64,000 nt of DNA from Schizochytrium sp. TIO01 (Eukaryota > Sar > Bigyra > Thraustochytrida > Thraustochytriidae), in contig SMSO01000033.1 of assembly GCA_004764695.1 (NCBI GenBank), positions 1,007,001-1,071,000 on the forward strand, written 5' to 3'. Both the position numbers and the translations under genes were made by a program. This document shows, piece after piece, positions 44,901-57,046 of the stretch. Under the pieces are notes generated by a model. It was not told the origin of the DNA, searched no databases, and saw nothing but the letters and a program-made list of their open reading frames with translations. The first letter of the stretch is position 1. Every line of letters starts with the position of its first letter.

Positions 44901-47074
44901 TGTTGGTAGAGCTTTTCTTTTTCTTCCGTTCTGAACTCTTCTTTAGAGAATCATGGTCTGCTTTTCTAGCGTTGGTTTCCTTTTTAAAAGAAAGTGAATG
45001 GGTAGGTGTCTATTTGCAAATACCTCGAGCTTAAGGGTACCAGGGAGAGGAAACAATAGTAGTAGGTAAGAAAGAAGACAATCCGAGTAACGATGCTTTA
45101 CTCTCTTCTTTAGTTAGACTGAGCGCATCTCGAGTATGACTTACTTTTCGAGTCTTTCGACCAGCGAGTCGCTCGCTGGCTGGCTCTTCCAACCTACATA
45201 TGTATTGAGTAACTGACCATTGGAATTTTCGAATGCTATTAGATTTTACTAGGGTTCGCTGTGTCAGAGAAACTTAGCTTATACGAAAAGAAGGGGGATA
45301 GATAAGAAAGATATGATATGTAGAGAGAAAATGAAAACAGAAAAGATCGAGTTCCTGGACTACTGAAGTATGCGATTTTCAGCCATCGATGTGCCCTCTT
45401 ACTCGGTGGGAAGGAACTAAGAGGGAACCCCGAAAAAATAGAATTGCAAAGTGATCACACAAGTTTCAACACCGCTGGAAGATCACATTTCTATTTTCTA
45501 GTTTTGTTATTATAAACATTACTAAAAGTTGCTGCTGTAGGCGAAATTGAATTAAAAGAGATTACATCCCAATCTACAAAATTCTTTGGCTAAATTTGTC
45601 CGAGACAATAAAAACACAGAAATTTTAACGAAAAGAAAGAATTATAGCGATAACAACGCACTTCGATTTCCCTCGAAGTACGCGAGTGCTTAAAGGTGGC
45701 TCGTTATTACAGTTGGTGCTCTTTTGTTGTTATTAATTGTCAACGCGCGAAAATTGATTTTCAAGTTGATCTTCAACGGCCGCAGTCTATAGAACCCTCC
45801 TTTATCCGCATCTTCATAAACCTGGTGACGAAGCTGTCTGACATTTTCTTGAGTAACCATACGCAGGCTTCTCGTTGGGCAGAATAGCTATTGTTTATTA
45901 ATACTACAAAATCAGACTCACTGTATAAGCATCGCTGTGGTTAGCTTCAGTGCAAAGCCTCGATTGTGGGAGTGTAAGTTTTACAGTACCCCCAAAATAA
46001 AAAATTTAATTGATCAAAAATTAGACTTAGGGCCACGCCAGGGGCTAGGTTGAACCTCATTCAGTTGCTGATCTTGCCCTAGGGCGCCCTCTCTTGAATG
46101 AGTAAGGCTCTTTTCTTCTTCATTACTCATTTACTTATCAGTCGTCGTAGTAATGTACTAGCTGAGCACTGCAAAGTAAGGATTGCGATTTAAAACTTTT
46201 TTCTTTTCTTTTTTTTATAATCACAAAATATATAATGGCTAAAGGGCTTCCAAGGTCCTAGCGCCTTGCTTCGATTTTTTAAATTTATTTTTCTGCAAAG
46301 GTGTACTGGCTTCATGTGTAGAGTCCGCCCGACCTAAAATAAGTTTTCCGTTGTATGCTTGCTTATTATAGTATATATATTTATCTTTTTTTAATTTTGA
46401 TTAATTGATTTTTTAAAAAATGACCAATGTATAAAATAGTGTTTTTTGGCGTTGTGAGCACTTCGACTTATTCTAATACTCCATTTTTTCAACGCCTACT
46501 CAAGCTACAGTACTCACCTTTGCACTACTTAGTGTCCCTGAAAAGGCGCCAGAATGCTATCATGCTGTCGCCATGCGCAGCTTCGGGACCGTCGAGGCGC
46601 AAGCAAAAGCGTTGGAGAGTCCTTTTCTTTGTTGTTTTACCTTTTCTTTCTTTGTTTATCTTTCTTCAGAAAACCAGAAAAGGACAATGTATGGATAGAG
46701 ATGACGATGGAAGATTCTTCTGGTTTATCCGAGAGTACGAGAGTAGAAGCAACAACGAAGAAGAGTTAGGCGCTTGTAAGATCACGACTTTGCATCAGAA
46801 ATATCAGGCAGGAGACCGATAATGGATGAAAACGAAGCGGCCAAGCGATCGATTCACATAGCCCTTTCGAAAAGTGGTCTTTCGCTCCTGGTTCATTCAA
46901 GTCTCTCTCTCTCCCTCTGAGGCTAAGCAACGTACGCAAGCTTTCTTCAGGCTGTCATGTCTTTCCATCACCTCGAGTCAGGGGCTCGAAACGAGTCGAG
47001 TCTTTCCGGGTCGGTGAATTGCACCAATCCACGAGCGCGAGTGAATTAATTAAATTATTCCATAGCCCAATAAT
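38981..47074. other. Non-coding block, few long repeats, several AT islands
   Basis: Eight kilobases without a supportable gene. AT islands at 40075-40130, 40195-40255, 40930-41010, 42180-42230, 42660-42705, 44595-44705, 46195-46240 and 46370-46430. Short CATC, ACTC and GGAT runs at 43493-43507 and 44030-44100. Open frames of 137 and 144 codons (44198-44611 +, 43020-43454 -) have no domain or coding bias I can defend. Confidence 0.5.
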
Positions 47075-47129
47075 AAGTGAGTGAGTGAGTGAGTGAGTGA
47101 GTGAGTGAGTGAGTGAGTGAGTGAGTGAG
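47075..47129. repeat. (AGTG)13 microsatellite
   Basis: About thirteen perfect units ending in GAGG. Confidence 0.95.
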
Positions 47130-47610
47130 GTAGCAGATCATCCTTGCAGGTGCAGGTACCACGTCCAACCAAGAACTCATGAGCAATGGTTCTCCTTCCG
47201 CCTCCACGCACGGTAGCTCCAGGCTCAAGCGCCGCCGCCTTTGCGCTAGATGGCTGGCGGCAAGCAGGCAAGCAGGCAATGCGGAGAGAGAGAGAGACAG
47301 AGAGAGAGAGAGAAAGAAGTCCACTGACTGAAGAAAGAAAGAAAGAACGGGCGAGGAAGGATCTCTCGGCGTTGACTGCAGCGTAGCTTGTTTTGGACAT
47401 GCTACTGGTTCAGAAGACACAGCTCTAGCACTCCTGCGCCGCGTACTAGCTGCTACCTACGCTCCCCTAGACCGCCACAGGCAAAGCAAAGCGAACAGCG
47501 GCGGACAACAACAGTCCGTACTAGTAGGAACCAACCCGTCGCAGGACAGAGGGCCGGCGACACGGAGGACGACAGGGCGGCTAACACAGAGAGCGGAGTC
47601 GAGGTGGCTG

Positions 47611-47695
47611 AGAAGAGCAGAAGAGCAGAAGAGCAGAAGAGCAGAAGAGCAGAAGAGCAGAAGAGCAGAAGAGCAGAAGAGCAGAAGAGCAGAGC
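47611..47695. repeat. 8-base minisatellite AGAAGAGC
   Basis: About ten near-perfect AGAAGAGC units. It lies 180 bases from the 16-base array that follows. Confidence 0.95.
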
Positions 47696-47873
47696 GCCAG
47701 CGCCACACGATTTTAGCGCAAACTTCGGGCAGAGCGAAGGAGTCTTTCTTCCCCTGGTGAGTGAGTGAGCAAGTGCTCCTCTCAGAGCTGTGGGGCCCTT
47801 CATTTCCCGCAGTGCGGAGGCTTCGAAGCTTCGTGCTGGAGCGAGCTGCGAAACCCTGCGTTGCTGCTTTCTC

Positions 47874-47985
47874 CATTGCTTGCTTTCTTCATTGCTCGCT
47901 TTCTTCATTGCTCGCTTTCTTCATTGCTCGCTTTCTTCATTGCTCGCTTTCTTCATTGCTTTCTCCATTGCTCGCTTGTTCACTC
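47874..47985. repeat. 16-base minisatellite CATTGCTCGCTTTCTT
   Basis: Five 16-base units from 47874 to 47953 (the first has TG for CG), then a 12-base truncated unit and one partial unit. Confidence 0.95.
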
Positions 47986-48418
47986 GCTTGCGAGAGGCCT
48001 CCGCTGGGACGGCCGGCGCCGACGGGCCAACCCCCTCTCTGGAGCTATAGCTAGCGTTTAAGCTCGGGATCCCCTGCCTACACTGCACGCACTCTGGAGA
48101 GATCGTGGGAGCGGAGGAACGGAGGAACGGTTCGAGTTTCGACGCATTCTGCGCAGAGCACAGCCCCTGTGCAGGCAGGCAGACCTTGTAGTACTGCTAA
48201 TAGCAGCAGTGCGCCTTGTAAAGGGTCCTCGTACAAGCAGCAGCGGCGCGGTATAAGAGGCCAAAGCTGTTTCGTCGCTTGTAGTAGTAGCAGCAGCAGC
48301 AGCAGAAGGTAGGTAGGTAGCAGTTGTGCTTCCCCTCCCTCCCTTCCTCTCTGGCGCTGCGCTTTGACCGGCCCGCCAGGCACCTAGCTGAGAGTGATAG
48401 ATAGCTGCCAAAGACGCA

Positions 48419-48438
48419 GATAGCTAGCTAGCTAGCTA
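48419..48438. repeat. CTAG self-complementary array 5
   Basis: About five TAGC units. Confidence 0.9.
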
Positions 48439-49448
48439 CAGCTTTTGCACACGATGATCGCGCTGATTGTTCTTTTTTGATTTTTTGGGGCCTTTGCTTC
48501 TCTTCTTCTTCAAGCTCCTTTTTCTTCTTTGGCTTCTTCCCGGTTTTATATTATACTAGCGAGGTTATTCTTTTAGATGGGTAAATGTTTAATTTATTTC
48601 TTTGTTTCTTTATGGAATATATAACTTAATTTTTATGAAATAGCCCAGTAGAAGTGGCCATGGAGGTAGTAATTGTGAAATGTAAAATAAAGGGAAGTAA
48701 AACTGCTGCAAATAGATGGTGCCAGTGCTGCTTGTGTTGCCCTACTTAAAGCACCGAAGGCATTGCTGCTGACCCATCCGAGACAAACAAACAAGCAAAC
48801 AAATAAACATTAATCAATCCAAGCCAACACAAAAACGCGAACAAACCAATGAGTGAGTGAATGATTAATACTCGTTGATGTAGGAAACGGCCTAGGTCGA
48901 GCTTTTGATAATACACAAGACTTGAGCTGTTTCGCTGCAAAGAGGTACGTAGGTAGTCAATTCATTGAGCAATTGCTTTGGCTTGACCAGGTTTCAAAGG
49001 ATTTTCACTCAGTACCTCCCTCCTCTGCTAGCGAGAGTGACGTCCATTCTAGTATCAAAGGATGCGCGCTGTTCTGGGATTCTCGAAACCTTAGTACCAA
49101 AGAGGAGCATGTCTCTTGGGTAGAGGATTCGAACTGGTCTCGATGAAGCTGCTCTAGTCGTTTGATAAATAGCGACGATGCGATAGACTAAACTACGTCG
49201 GTAGACAGGCTTGTATCCTCAGGCAAACTTGTATCCTCAGCTCGCTGGTGCTGCTGTTTATGAAGGCCAGTCAGTTCACTTCAATTCGAGACGGTGTGCG
49301 CTAAGTTTTAAAGGTGCTGCTTGTTTTATATTTGATCGCATGAACACCGGGCTGTTCCTGGACCGAATAGGCTGCTGCGTTTTGTATGTTTGAATCAATC
49401 CATCAATCAAGCCGAGTCGAGTCGATCGATCGAAAAGTAGGGAAATGG

Positions 49449-49506
49449 TTGGCTGGCTGGCTGGCGGGCTGGCTGGGCTGGCTGGCTGGCGGGCTGGCGG
49501 GCTGGC
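49449..49506. repeat. (GGCT)n array with GGCG variants
   Basis: About fourteen GGCT/GGCG units with one phase slip. Confidence 0.9.
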
Positions 49507-51022
49507 GTATGGGGCGGGTTTCTCGAGAGGAACATTATAGTAATAGTGATCCTTCTTCTTCTTCATCATCTTGCTGTTGGTGTCTCGAAATGTAGAGACA
49601 TAAAACAAATAAAATGATACGGCCTAAATGATATATATGTATTTCTATTTTTATCATTAAGTTTAAGATTTTTACTCGAGTTATCCTCGTCATTCAAGTT
49701 ATTTATGTATTAATTAAAAATAAGTTTATAAAATATTACAAGTTAAAAACATCGCTTTCCGTGTCTCCGTGTGAGTGTGTGTGTTTGGGGAAAATCTGTT
49801 CTGTGAGCTGCTCGAAAGTTTGACTCCTCCGTCGCTATTTAGCAGCTAAGCCGCAAAAACGAATGGCCGCCACGGTGCCCAAAGGTGCAAAGGCCAATCA
49901 TAATAGAGAGAGCCCACCGTGCCTTTGCCCGACTTCTTCGCTTTTGTACTTGGCTGGCCAAGTGAACAGGCTCGTTGGGGCCGCTAGGATCACCTGCTGC
50001 ACGCATGTAACAACAGCGTGGGCCGCTGGGACGGCGACGCGGTTCTATTTCAAATTAAATTTAAACAAATGTTAAAAAAGAACTGCTTGCTCAGAAAGGC
50101 GCCTAACCTCAGCTCCTAGATTTGCGGCCCGCAGTCAATGCTTTTTGGCGCAGTTGTATAGAGAAGTGGTGGTATTATATATATATATATATTATTCTTT
50201 ATTGGTTTATATAAAGAGAAAGCACTCTTTAGATTGTTTCGTGTATACCTACCTACCTACCTACCTACCGCTTTCGAGCAATCCCATTGGTCGCAATCTT
50301 TCAAAAGAAAGAGAAGATTTTTTATTTTAAAAATCAAATCAAATAAGACGGATTTTTACCATTTTCGACGTCGCGCGAATCGTTGATTTCTTAGCAAGAC
50401 GCAACACAGCACTCGGCCTTCGCAAGGCAGCGCCCTCCCTCGAAGATTAGTTAAACTATAAAGAGAAAATGATCAGCTAACAACTGATGAATTCTAAAAA
50501 AATGGCTCTCGTGCCCCTGGCTTTAGCTGCCAAAGAGATTATACCGCCACTGTAATTTCTGGTGGAAGATAAACAACAATAGCTGTGTCGAGTTCAGTCT
50601 ATAAAAGCGAAGGGCGGCGTGTGTAACTTTTGCTCACGAATGATGAGTTGCTGTATGAAGACAGACAAAAGATGAAAATCAAAAAAAATAATAAGTAGGC
50701 ATTCGGTTTTCCTTTTTCCTTGTTCTTCGAAATCGTCGAGTCTGTGAAAAAGACGTACGTATGAAATCCCTAGACATTAAGCCCCAGTTGAGAATTTGCA
50801 GTCCTATTTCACTTTGTTTTTTATCTTCCTTTTCTTTTCTGGCTTCATACCTTGATCTTCGAAGGAAGGTAAACGAACGAAGGCGAAATTATAAGTTTGA
50901 AAAAGGACTTGCAATGCTCGGTCATGGATACACGTAAAGGTGCAGTTGATAAACACCACCACCACCACCACCACCACCAATTGATGTCTATAAAGACTCG
51001 CTGCTTCAGCAAATATATTTTC

Positions 51023-51103
51023 ACCAAGACAGCTAAAATTACAGATCCGTCCAATGAAAGGACTAACAAATAACCAAGACAGCTAAAATTACAAATCCAC
51101 CCA
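51023..51103. repeat. 31-base direct duplication, 50-base period
   Basis: 51023-51053 and 51073-51103 begin ACCAAGACAGCTAAAATTAC and match at 28 of 31 positions by eye. Confidence 0.9.
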
Positions 51104-51734
51104 GTGGCAACACAAGCAACGTGAAGGGCCAAACACCCACAAATGTGGTTTCGTCGGCAACAAAGGGATCTTTCTTCTGCCAGGGAGCTTCTTTCAAAAA
51201 GAAAATGAACGCAAAAAAGTGGGTGTCTCTCCATCCTGCTCGCGAGCTCCAAAGCAACGCACACTGTGCAAACCTAGTCCTAGCCCAACTTTAGCACCTA
51301 CTAGGTAGAAAGATACCCATTCACTGGTGAAAAAGCAATCGAACTATTACCAAAGATGAAGATCTCCTATTGAAAAGCATTGGCAGCAGACACGTTTAAA
51401 ATACAAAGCTTTTATGAATGTCTTTCTGAAAAGTATTCATTCAAGTTCCTTTTCAAGAGAGTCGAGACATAATGACGAACTATCCCGAAGACTATTTACT
51501 ACATTTAAATAAAATAAAATTTTAAAAATAGATATACAGAAAAAGTGATCAGAAGATAAGAGAGAGTCTTAAGAATACGCTTCATCTTAGAACTTCGACG
51601 ACATCGTTTACGATTTCCAGTTCTCATGTAGCCCCACTTGGTTTCAGTCAATACCGGGTATCCTTTTGAGTTTCTCTGTCCTTTTTGCGTTATTTTGAGT
51701 TATCGTTATTCGTTTTTTGTTCTTCCCAAGCTGC

Positions 51735-51762
51735 ACTAGCTAGCTAGCTAGCTAGCTAGCTA
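51735..51762. repeat. CTAG self-complementary array 6
   Basis: Seven CTAG units, the longest of the six arrays, with a pairing potential of 28 bases. Confidence 0.95.
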
Positions 51763-53856
51763 ACGGCCTACGAACATACACCCGGTACTCAGGAATCTCT
51801 TTCTTCGTTTCGCATTTATTTTAAAGTTCAAGTGCGAAGACTTAGCGTTCGAAGGGAAGCTCCGCCAAGAAAAGCTCCGGCGTGCGCACGCTCTTTTATC
51901 GCGCGGGCACTCAACGTGGGGAAGGAGTCAGTCCTAGCCTTGGGTTCTCTTTTCCACGTTTTGAGCTCGGCGCAGCAAAATAAACCCCACCGCTCACTTC
52001 TGCGAAAGGAATAAAAACTCGGCCAGTTCAAGTCTCTCCCCCCCTCTTCTTTCTCTCTCTCTCTCTCTCTCTTTTATCATCAATCTCAATTTCAATTTCA
52101 ATTTCAATTTCGAGGTTGGTTTTGTCAAATTGAGTTTATCGCAAGCATCTCAGCTCCTTGCTCCCCAGGCGTCAGGGCAGTGGGATGTTATTGCGAAGCT
52201 TGGAACGGGCTCTCCTGCGCCATCCATCCACGCATCCTTCAAGGCCCCAAGCCCCGAGATTCGTCTTCAGTCAGAACTTGCTCCAAATTTCGCTCGTCTG
52301 CAGTTGAGGCGAGCGATTCTGTTCTTTTCGGAAAAGGTTTAAAAGAGGTTGGTTTGTTTGTTTGCTTGTTTGTTTTAGTTCTTGAAAGCTCGCTCGATTT
52401 CGACCCGACTGACTTCTTTCGCTTTCCTTCTGAATGATTCTTTCTATGCGCGGTGTCCCTGAAGAGAAGCCAACGCGCACACGGACAGGCCTCTATCTGC
52501 GCAGCAGAAGAGCAGTCCTCAGATCAAAACGATTCGCCATCCCAGTGAGCGAGTTTGTGAAAATAAGTTAGTAGTGAAAATGCTCTTTTTAGTTTTTCTC
52601 TTTCCTCAGTAAAGCTGCGATTCCTTTTCTTTTAGGGCACCTAAGTGAGGTGGTGGACTGATGAGGCAACGAATGAAGAAAAAAAAACACGTACCCACTG
52701 TAGGTAGGTAGGTACCTAGTCATCTGCATACGTAGCCATGGCTGGCAGCTTCTTCATCTCTTCTGCCCACGCAAAACGATCGTGCACCAACTATCATCAT
52801 CCAAGGCTTCCTTTCGTAAACTTTAATTTTAATTTTAATTTTTAAATTGATAGCAACGAAAATCAAGAATCAAGCAAACAGAAACAAGCAGGCAGAAGCA
52901 GAGCCCGGCCAGGTCAGGGATAGCTGGAACTACACTACACTCGCACTACAGACCTCGGCTTCGTCCTGATAAGAATCGAAATGCCTCGACGTCGGCAGAC
53001 TTGGGTAGAATATGGTACACAAACGTTTGCACGAACCGTACTGCGGGGCCGTGGGGATTCCTGAAGGGCCAAGCCCCTCATAGAGCCGCCCCGCAGATGG
53101 AGGGCCTGGTGAGAAGGCCGCCCTTCTGGAGACTCGGGAATCTGAGCGAGAGCACTCAAACTGCCTCCCTTTGAAACACGAACATACACACACTCACGCG
53201 TGCTCTTTGTTTGGCAGGGACGGCGAAAGTCTTTGAGTTTGACTGAAGTGGGGCTGTTTGATAATTTTTAAAATTGTTTGCAAGTCGAAGGGTAATGGAT
53301 GTTTCGATGAGGACTAACCAGGCCAGGCCAGGCCAGACATTGACTGACTACTGACTGACTGGGTGGCTGACTGACCGAGTTCTGACTTGGCTGGCTTCGC
53401 GTTCTTTCTTCTTCTATCTGATCCGCTATTCTTGCGAGGATCAGAAAAACCTTTTGAAGTCAAAGAAATTAGAAGAAAGCCCCTCCAGACAGGTAATAGT
53501 GACAAGAAGGCTTTTTTAGCATCGTGAAGAATCTTTTGGCCTCGCTTCGCTCCGTTTCTTTGTACTCTGGGATCTTCCCTATCGCTCGAAATCATTCTAA
53601 AACATTTTCTTTCTGGGCTGGCTTTCAATTGTTTATTTTATATTTTTTTTATTGGTATTTTTTTTATTTTTGTTAATGTTTGACGATTGCTGGAACTAAC
53701 TAAGCGCATGACTGCAACGGAGATAAAGCGTCGCAAACAAATCATTTTCCAACAGTCTGAATTTTTAAAAAAAAATAAAAAAATCCAAGGCCTGGATCAA
53801 GCTATACCTTTAAACAGAAGCCTGGCTCGTAGCAGATTTACGTATATACTCTTACA

Positions 53857-54091
53857 TAAACAAACAAACAAACAAACAAACAAACAAACAAACAAACAAA
53901 CAAACAAACAAACAAACAAACAAACAAACAAACAAACAAAACAAACAAAACAAACAAACAAACAAAACAAACAAAACAAAACAAACAAACAAAACAAAAC
54001 AAAACAAAACAAAATAAAACAAAACAAAACAAAAGGCATAAATCAGAAAACAGAAAACAGAAAACAGAAAACAGAAAACAGTAAACAGAAA
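53857..54091. repeat. AAAC -> AAAAC -> AAAACAG compound array
   Basis: Three consecutive zones: about 21 pure AAAC units (53857-53940), a mixed AAAC/AAAAC zone (53941-54034) and about seven AAAACAG units (54044-54091). Unit length grows from left to right. Confidence 0.95.
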
Positions 54092-56765
54092 ACCAAAGAT
54101 TGCAACGCATTTTCTCAATCGAAATCTATAATGTCGGTCACCAAGCCAAACTACATAACGTCTCTATGAGATAACCCTGCTTTTTACCCTCCGTCCAAAG
54201 ATCAATATTACACAAGTCAAGGGACACTATTCCTTTCGAACCTGTTACTCAAATCCATTTAACTCACATGACATGTTCAATTTTTAGTAGTGTCTTGTAG
54301 TAGTGGGTAGAGATCTTCACTTTTTTTTTTGTATTGCTTGATAATCTGACACTACATTTTTATACAGGTTGAATGTATAAATATTAGTGGCTAGTGTAAG
54401 GTATCAGTGTGTGCGTAAGGCTAGTAATAGCTTCAAACGCTTCCAGTAGAACAGATACAACCCACTGCCCAAGGATCTATGTTCATTGAAAATGCTTCCC
54501 CTAGAGAAATCGCAAATCACCCCCACCGGTTTCGACCTTCAAAGATGAGAAAATGTGTTAGGGAAGATTCCAGCTGAGGCTTTTAGCCAACAGAATGCCC
54601 AAATTGTCATCCAATTTAATTTCTAAAATAAATAATAATAAAAAGAGGGAATTCAAGACACTGGTTAGTAGGTCAGCTAACTTAATAATTTAGATACTTA
54701 CAGAAGTAGGTACTACGTGCCGCTGGTGTTTTGAAAAATAAATCGAAGGGAAGCACCAAGTAAGTGAGTGAAGAATGAAAAGATCGCGACCAAATCGATA
54801 CCATCTACTTGGACAGTTGCATTTCAAAGATTAATTTTTATTGAAGCTTTTAGTTGAAGCCCGATCTGGCATTCAACAAATATATATCCTTGCTTCAAAG
54901 TCGTTGAGATACCTAGAGCCCAACGTAATGGGATGGTTAAATTCGGCTCAAATGATCAAAAATTTTCTAGGGTATGCTATTTTGTGGCCTCCCTAATCTC
55001 TGCTAGTTTGCTTTGTTTTGTTTTTTATAAGTAGAGCAGCCTGGATTAAAAATGAGTAACAAGTATCAAGCTTCGTTTTATTGTTGGATTGCGACAGTTT
55101 CTGTGCCCCCAAGCCTCATCCCAGGTACGTTGGAAGAATCAATCGACAATTACCGAGATGAATTTTGCACGGCAAAGAATGTTTTCCCCCTGATATCTCC
55201 ATATGCTTGCTAGGCTTGAAATTTGCTCACGTCTGAACTTTTAATGGTTATTTATTGTTTTGGCTTGATATACGTCACCACTAGAACAAGGCAGCAGGAG
55301 TTATGTTATTCTTTTGTCCCTAGGCGATAGTATGATCGTTGAAAATGAATTTAAGTCTTAGAGGTGAGCATCATCTTTAACTCTATTTGTGAATTTTGGC
55401 TTCCGGATGTCCCGAATGGTTATAAGTTCGTACAGATCCACAGTCATGTGCTGCAGTTTTTGCTAGGCGTATTCTCGCCAGTGATCTTGCGAATGTGCCA
55501 AATTCAACATTTTATGGCTTGATCATCATTATTCTAGTCCCCGAAGCGCACCTTGGTGTTCCTTTGCGATTCTTTGGGAAAGCACAAAGGCCAATTTTGA
55601 TACAATCACACATTATGTTGATCCCGATTTATTGTGCACAAGTCGCATGAAATTCGCTATCTAAACTAGGATCTCGTTTAACTCAAGATTAAATCATTGT
55701 ACTATTGCTGAAAGATGAACTTCGCCGTCTAAAGGCTAACAATTAAGGTGAGAGTTAGAAGCTTTGAAGGAGGCTTTGGAGAGCCTGCTCTCAAAGCTTG
55801 TGATAGGGGATACTCTTGGACCTGAACTTTAAGGCGAATAGGTTCATATTACACAATGACGGTCTTGATCTATAATACACAAAACTGAAAGCATGATTAT
55901 TCCATTTTTTAAGCCATCAGCTCATAGTTATTACTATACTGAACATGAGTGGGTGCGCGCTTAGGACGATTCTTAAATGTTTTGGACTAACAATCATGCA
56001 TGTGCTTGCTAATTCACATCTTATATACGCTCACCCTTTAATACTTGTTATTGTTTTGTTCATAAATAATCCTTGCTTGTCCGCTTGTGGACATGTGGAA
56101 ATGAATACCCTTGCTACAGAATCAAAGTTGAAGCTTTTTTCTTCAAATGTCAAACTGAAGCCAGAGACAAGAAGCATTTCTTCTTTTGTTGATAAGGAAC
56201 TAGTAAAATCATTTTTGGGAACGCCTAACCACTTGTCCACTTTGAGTTCTCACGCTACCAATCACCAAGGTTTGCCAACATAAACATTATCAGATTCTGG
56301 AGATCATTTGAGGTTAGATTTTCGGCAGATTGTCAACCGCTGGTCTAGGTTTACTTTTGTGCAGTCTAAACACCGATGAAGATTGTTGTATTTTCCCACC
56401 ATTGATGGTTTTGGACATCGCCTAGCCCATCATCAATTTATTTTATTACTCACGATGTATTACATAGGCTGAAGTCCTCAGAACAGCCCTCCTAGAACTC
56501 TAGCAATGTTAGAAATGCTTGCCCTGCCAGCTGTCAATATCTTCCGCCTCCACGCATCTAACTTAACCATCCACTGGAGACCGGACACTCGATGACATAT
56601 TGTACATTCGGAACTTCCTTATGTGACTCAGGTTTGATTTCTATCTACTAAAACCAATCATAGATGGACATGAAGTGATTTACAGCAAAGCTCCTTCGAA
56701 AACCCTCTGTAAGTCCTGGGACATTAAACATGTTTAAGGAAACCCTCAGGCATTCTGTTAAAACT
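54092..56765. other. AT-rich intergenic region left of the retrotransposon
   Basis: More uniform AT-rich DNA than the desert and without long microsatellites. A 112-codon plus frame (55945-56283) has a hydrophobic start but no domain I recognise and is not called. Confidence 0.45.
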
Positions 56766-56908
56766 TATTGCAGGGTAGTTTGTGCTGTGCTACAGGCAGG
56801 ATGAATATATCATATCAGACCAATACACAGGGAGTGTAGAACAGAAGAACCAGGTTAGGTTAGGTTAGGTGAGGTGAGGTTAGGCAGTAGCTGTATATTG
56901 CTTCAATA
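56766..56908 (-). repeat. 3' LTR of the copia element (143 bases)
   Basis: Begins and ends with the 5-base inverted repeat TATTG/CAATA. It is adjoined on the inner side by the polypurine tract. It matches the 5' LTR at both ends (about 23 and 45 bases) but not in the middle. It contains TTAGG-type units at 56853-56884. Confidence 0.85.
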
Positions 56909-56917
56909 CTCCCACGC
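56909..56917 (-). promoter_or_regulatory. Polypurine tract (plus-strand primer site)
   Basis: On the minus strand GCGTGGGAG lies directly before the 3' LTR start TATTG, as the GTGGGAG/TGTTG junction does in many copia elements. Confidence 0.75.
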
Positions 56918-57046
56918 AAATCACGCGTCAGGACCTGAAGTATTAAGTAAGCAATTAGCGTGTTTCCAATGTGATGGTGCTGCAAGTTGCTTGGTGAGTA
57001 AATCGGCTACGTTGCTTGTACCTTTAATATGGTGTACCTTGAATTG

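Larger units (their letters stand above)
47130..49760. other. Repeat-rich GC-balanced non-coding block
   Basis: Contains the 8- and 16-base minisatellites, GA runs (47285-47312), a CAG/TAG triplet run (48283-48306), a CTAG array (48419-48438), the GGCT array (49449-49506) and an AT island (49620-49745). The open frames here are translations of these repeats. Confidence 0.6.
49761..53680. other. Non-coding block with small repeats
   Basis: Holds a TA run (50176-50194), CCTA run (50248-50269), (CAC)n (50953-50980), a 31-base direct duplication (51023-51103), AT islands (51500-51545, 52820-52860), a CTAG array (51735-51762), CT run (52044-52072) and (AATTTC)n (52087-52111). No gene is supported. 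Confidence 0.55.

Noticed and set aside
49020-49150. tRNA-like B-box string (GGATTCGAACT) on the minus strand
   Set aside because: One consensus base is wrong and no acceptor, D or anticodon arm could be folded around it.
50845-51264. 139-codon minus frame with a poly-Trp stretch
   Set aside because: Poly-Trp is the translation of the (CAC)n array read on the other strand. The rest overlaps the 31-base duplication and has no motif.
37628-54091. Regular arrays as possible CRISPR
   Set aside because: The repeats are simple tandem units without spacers, in a eukaryotic region.
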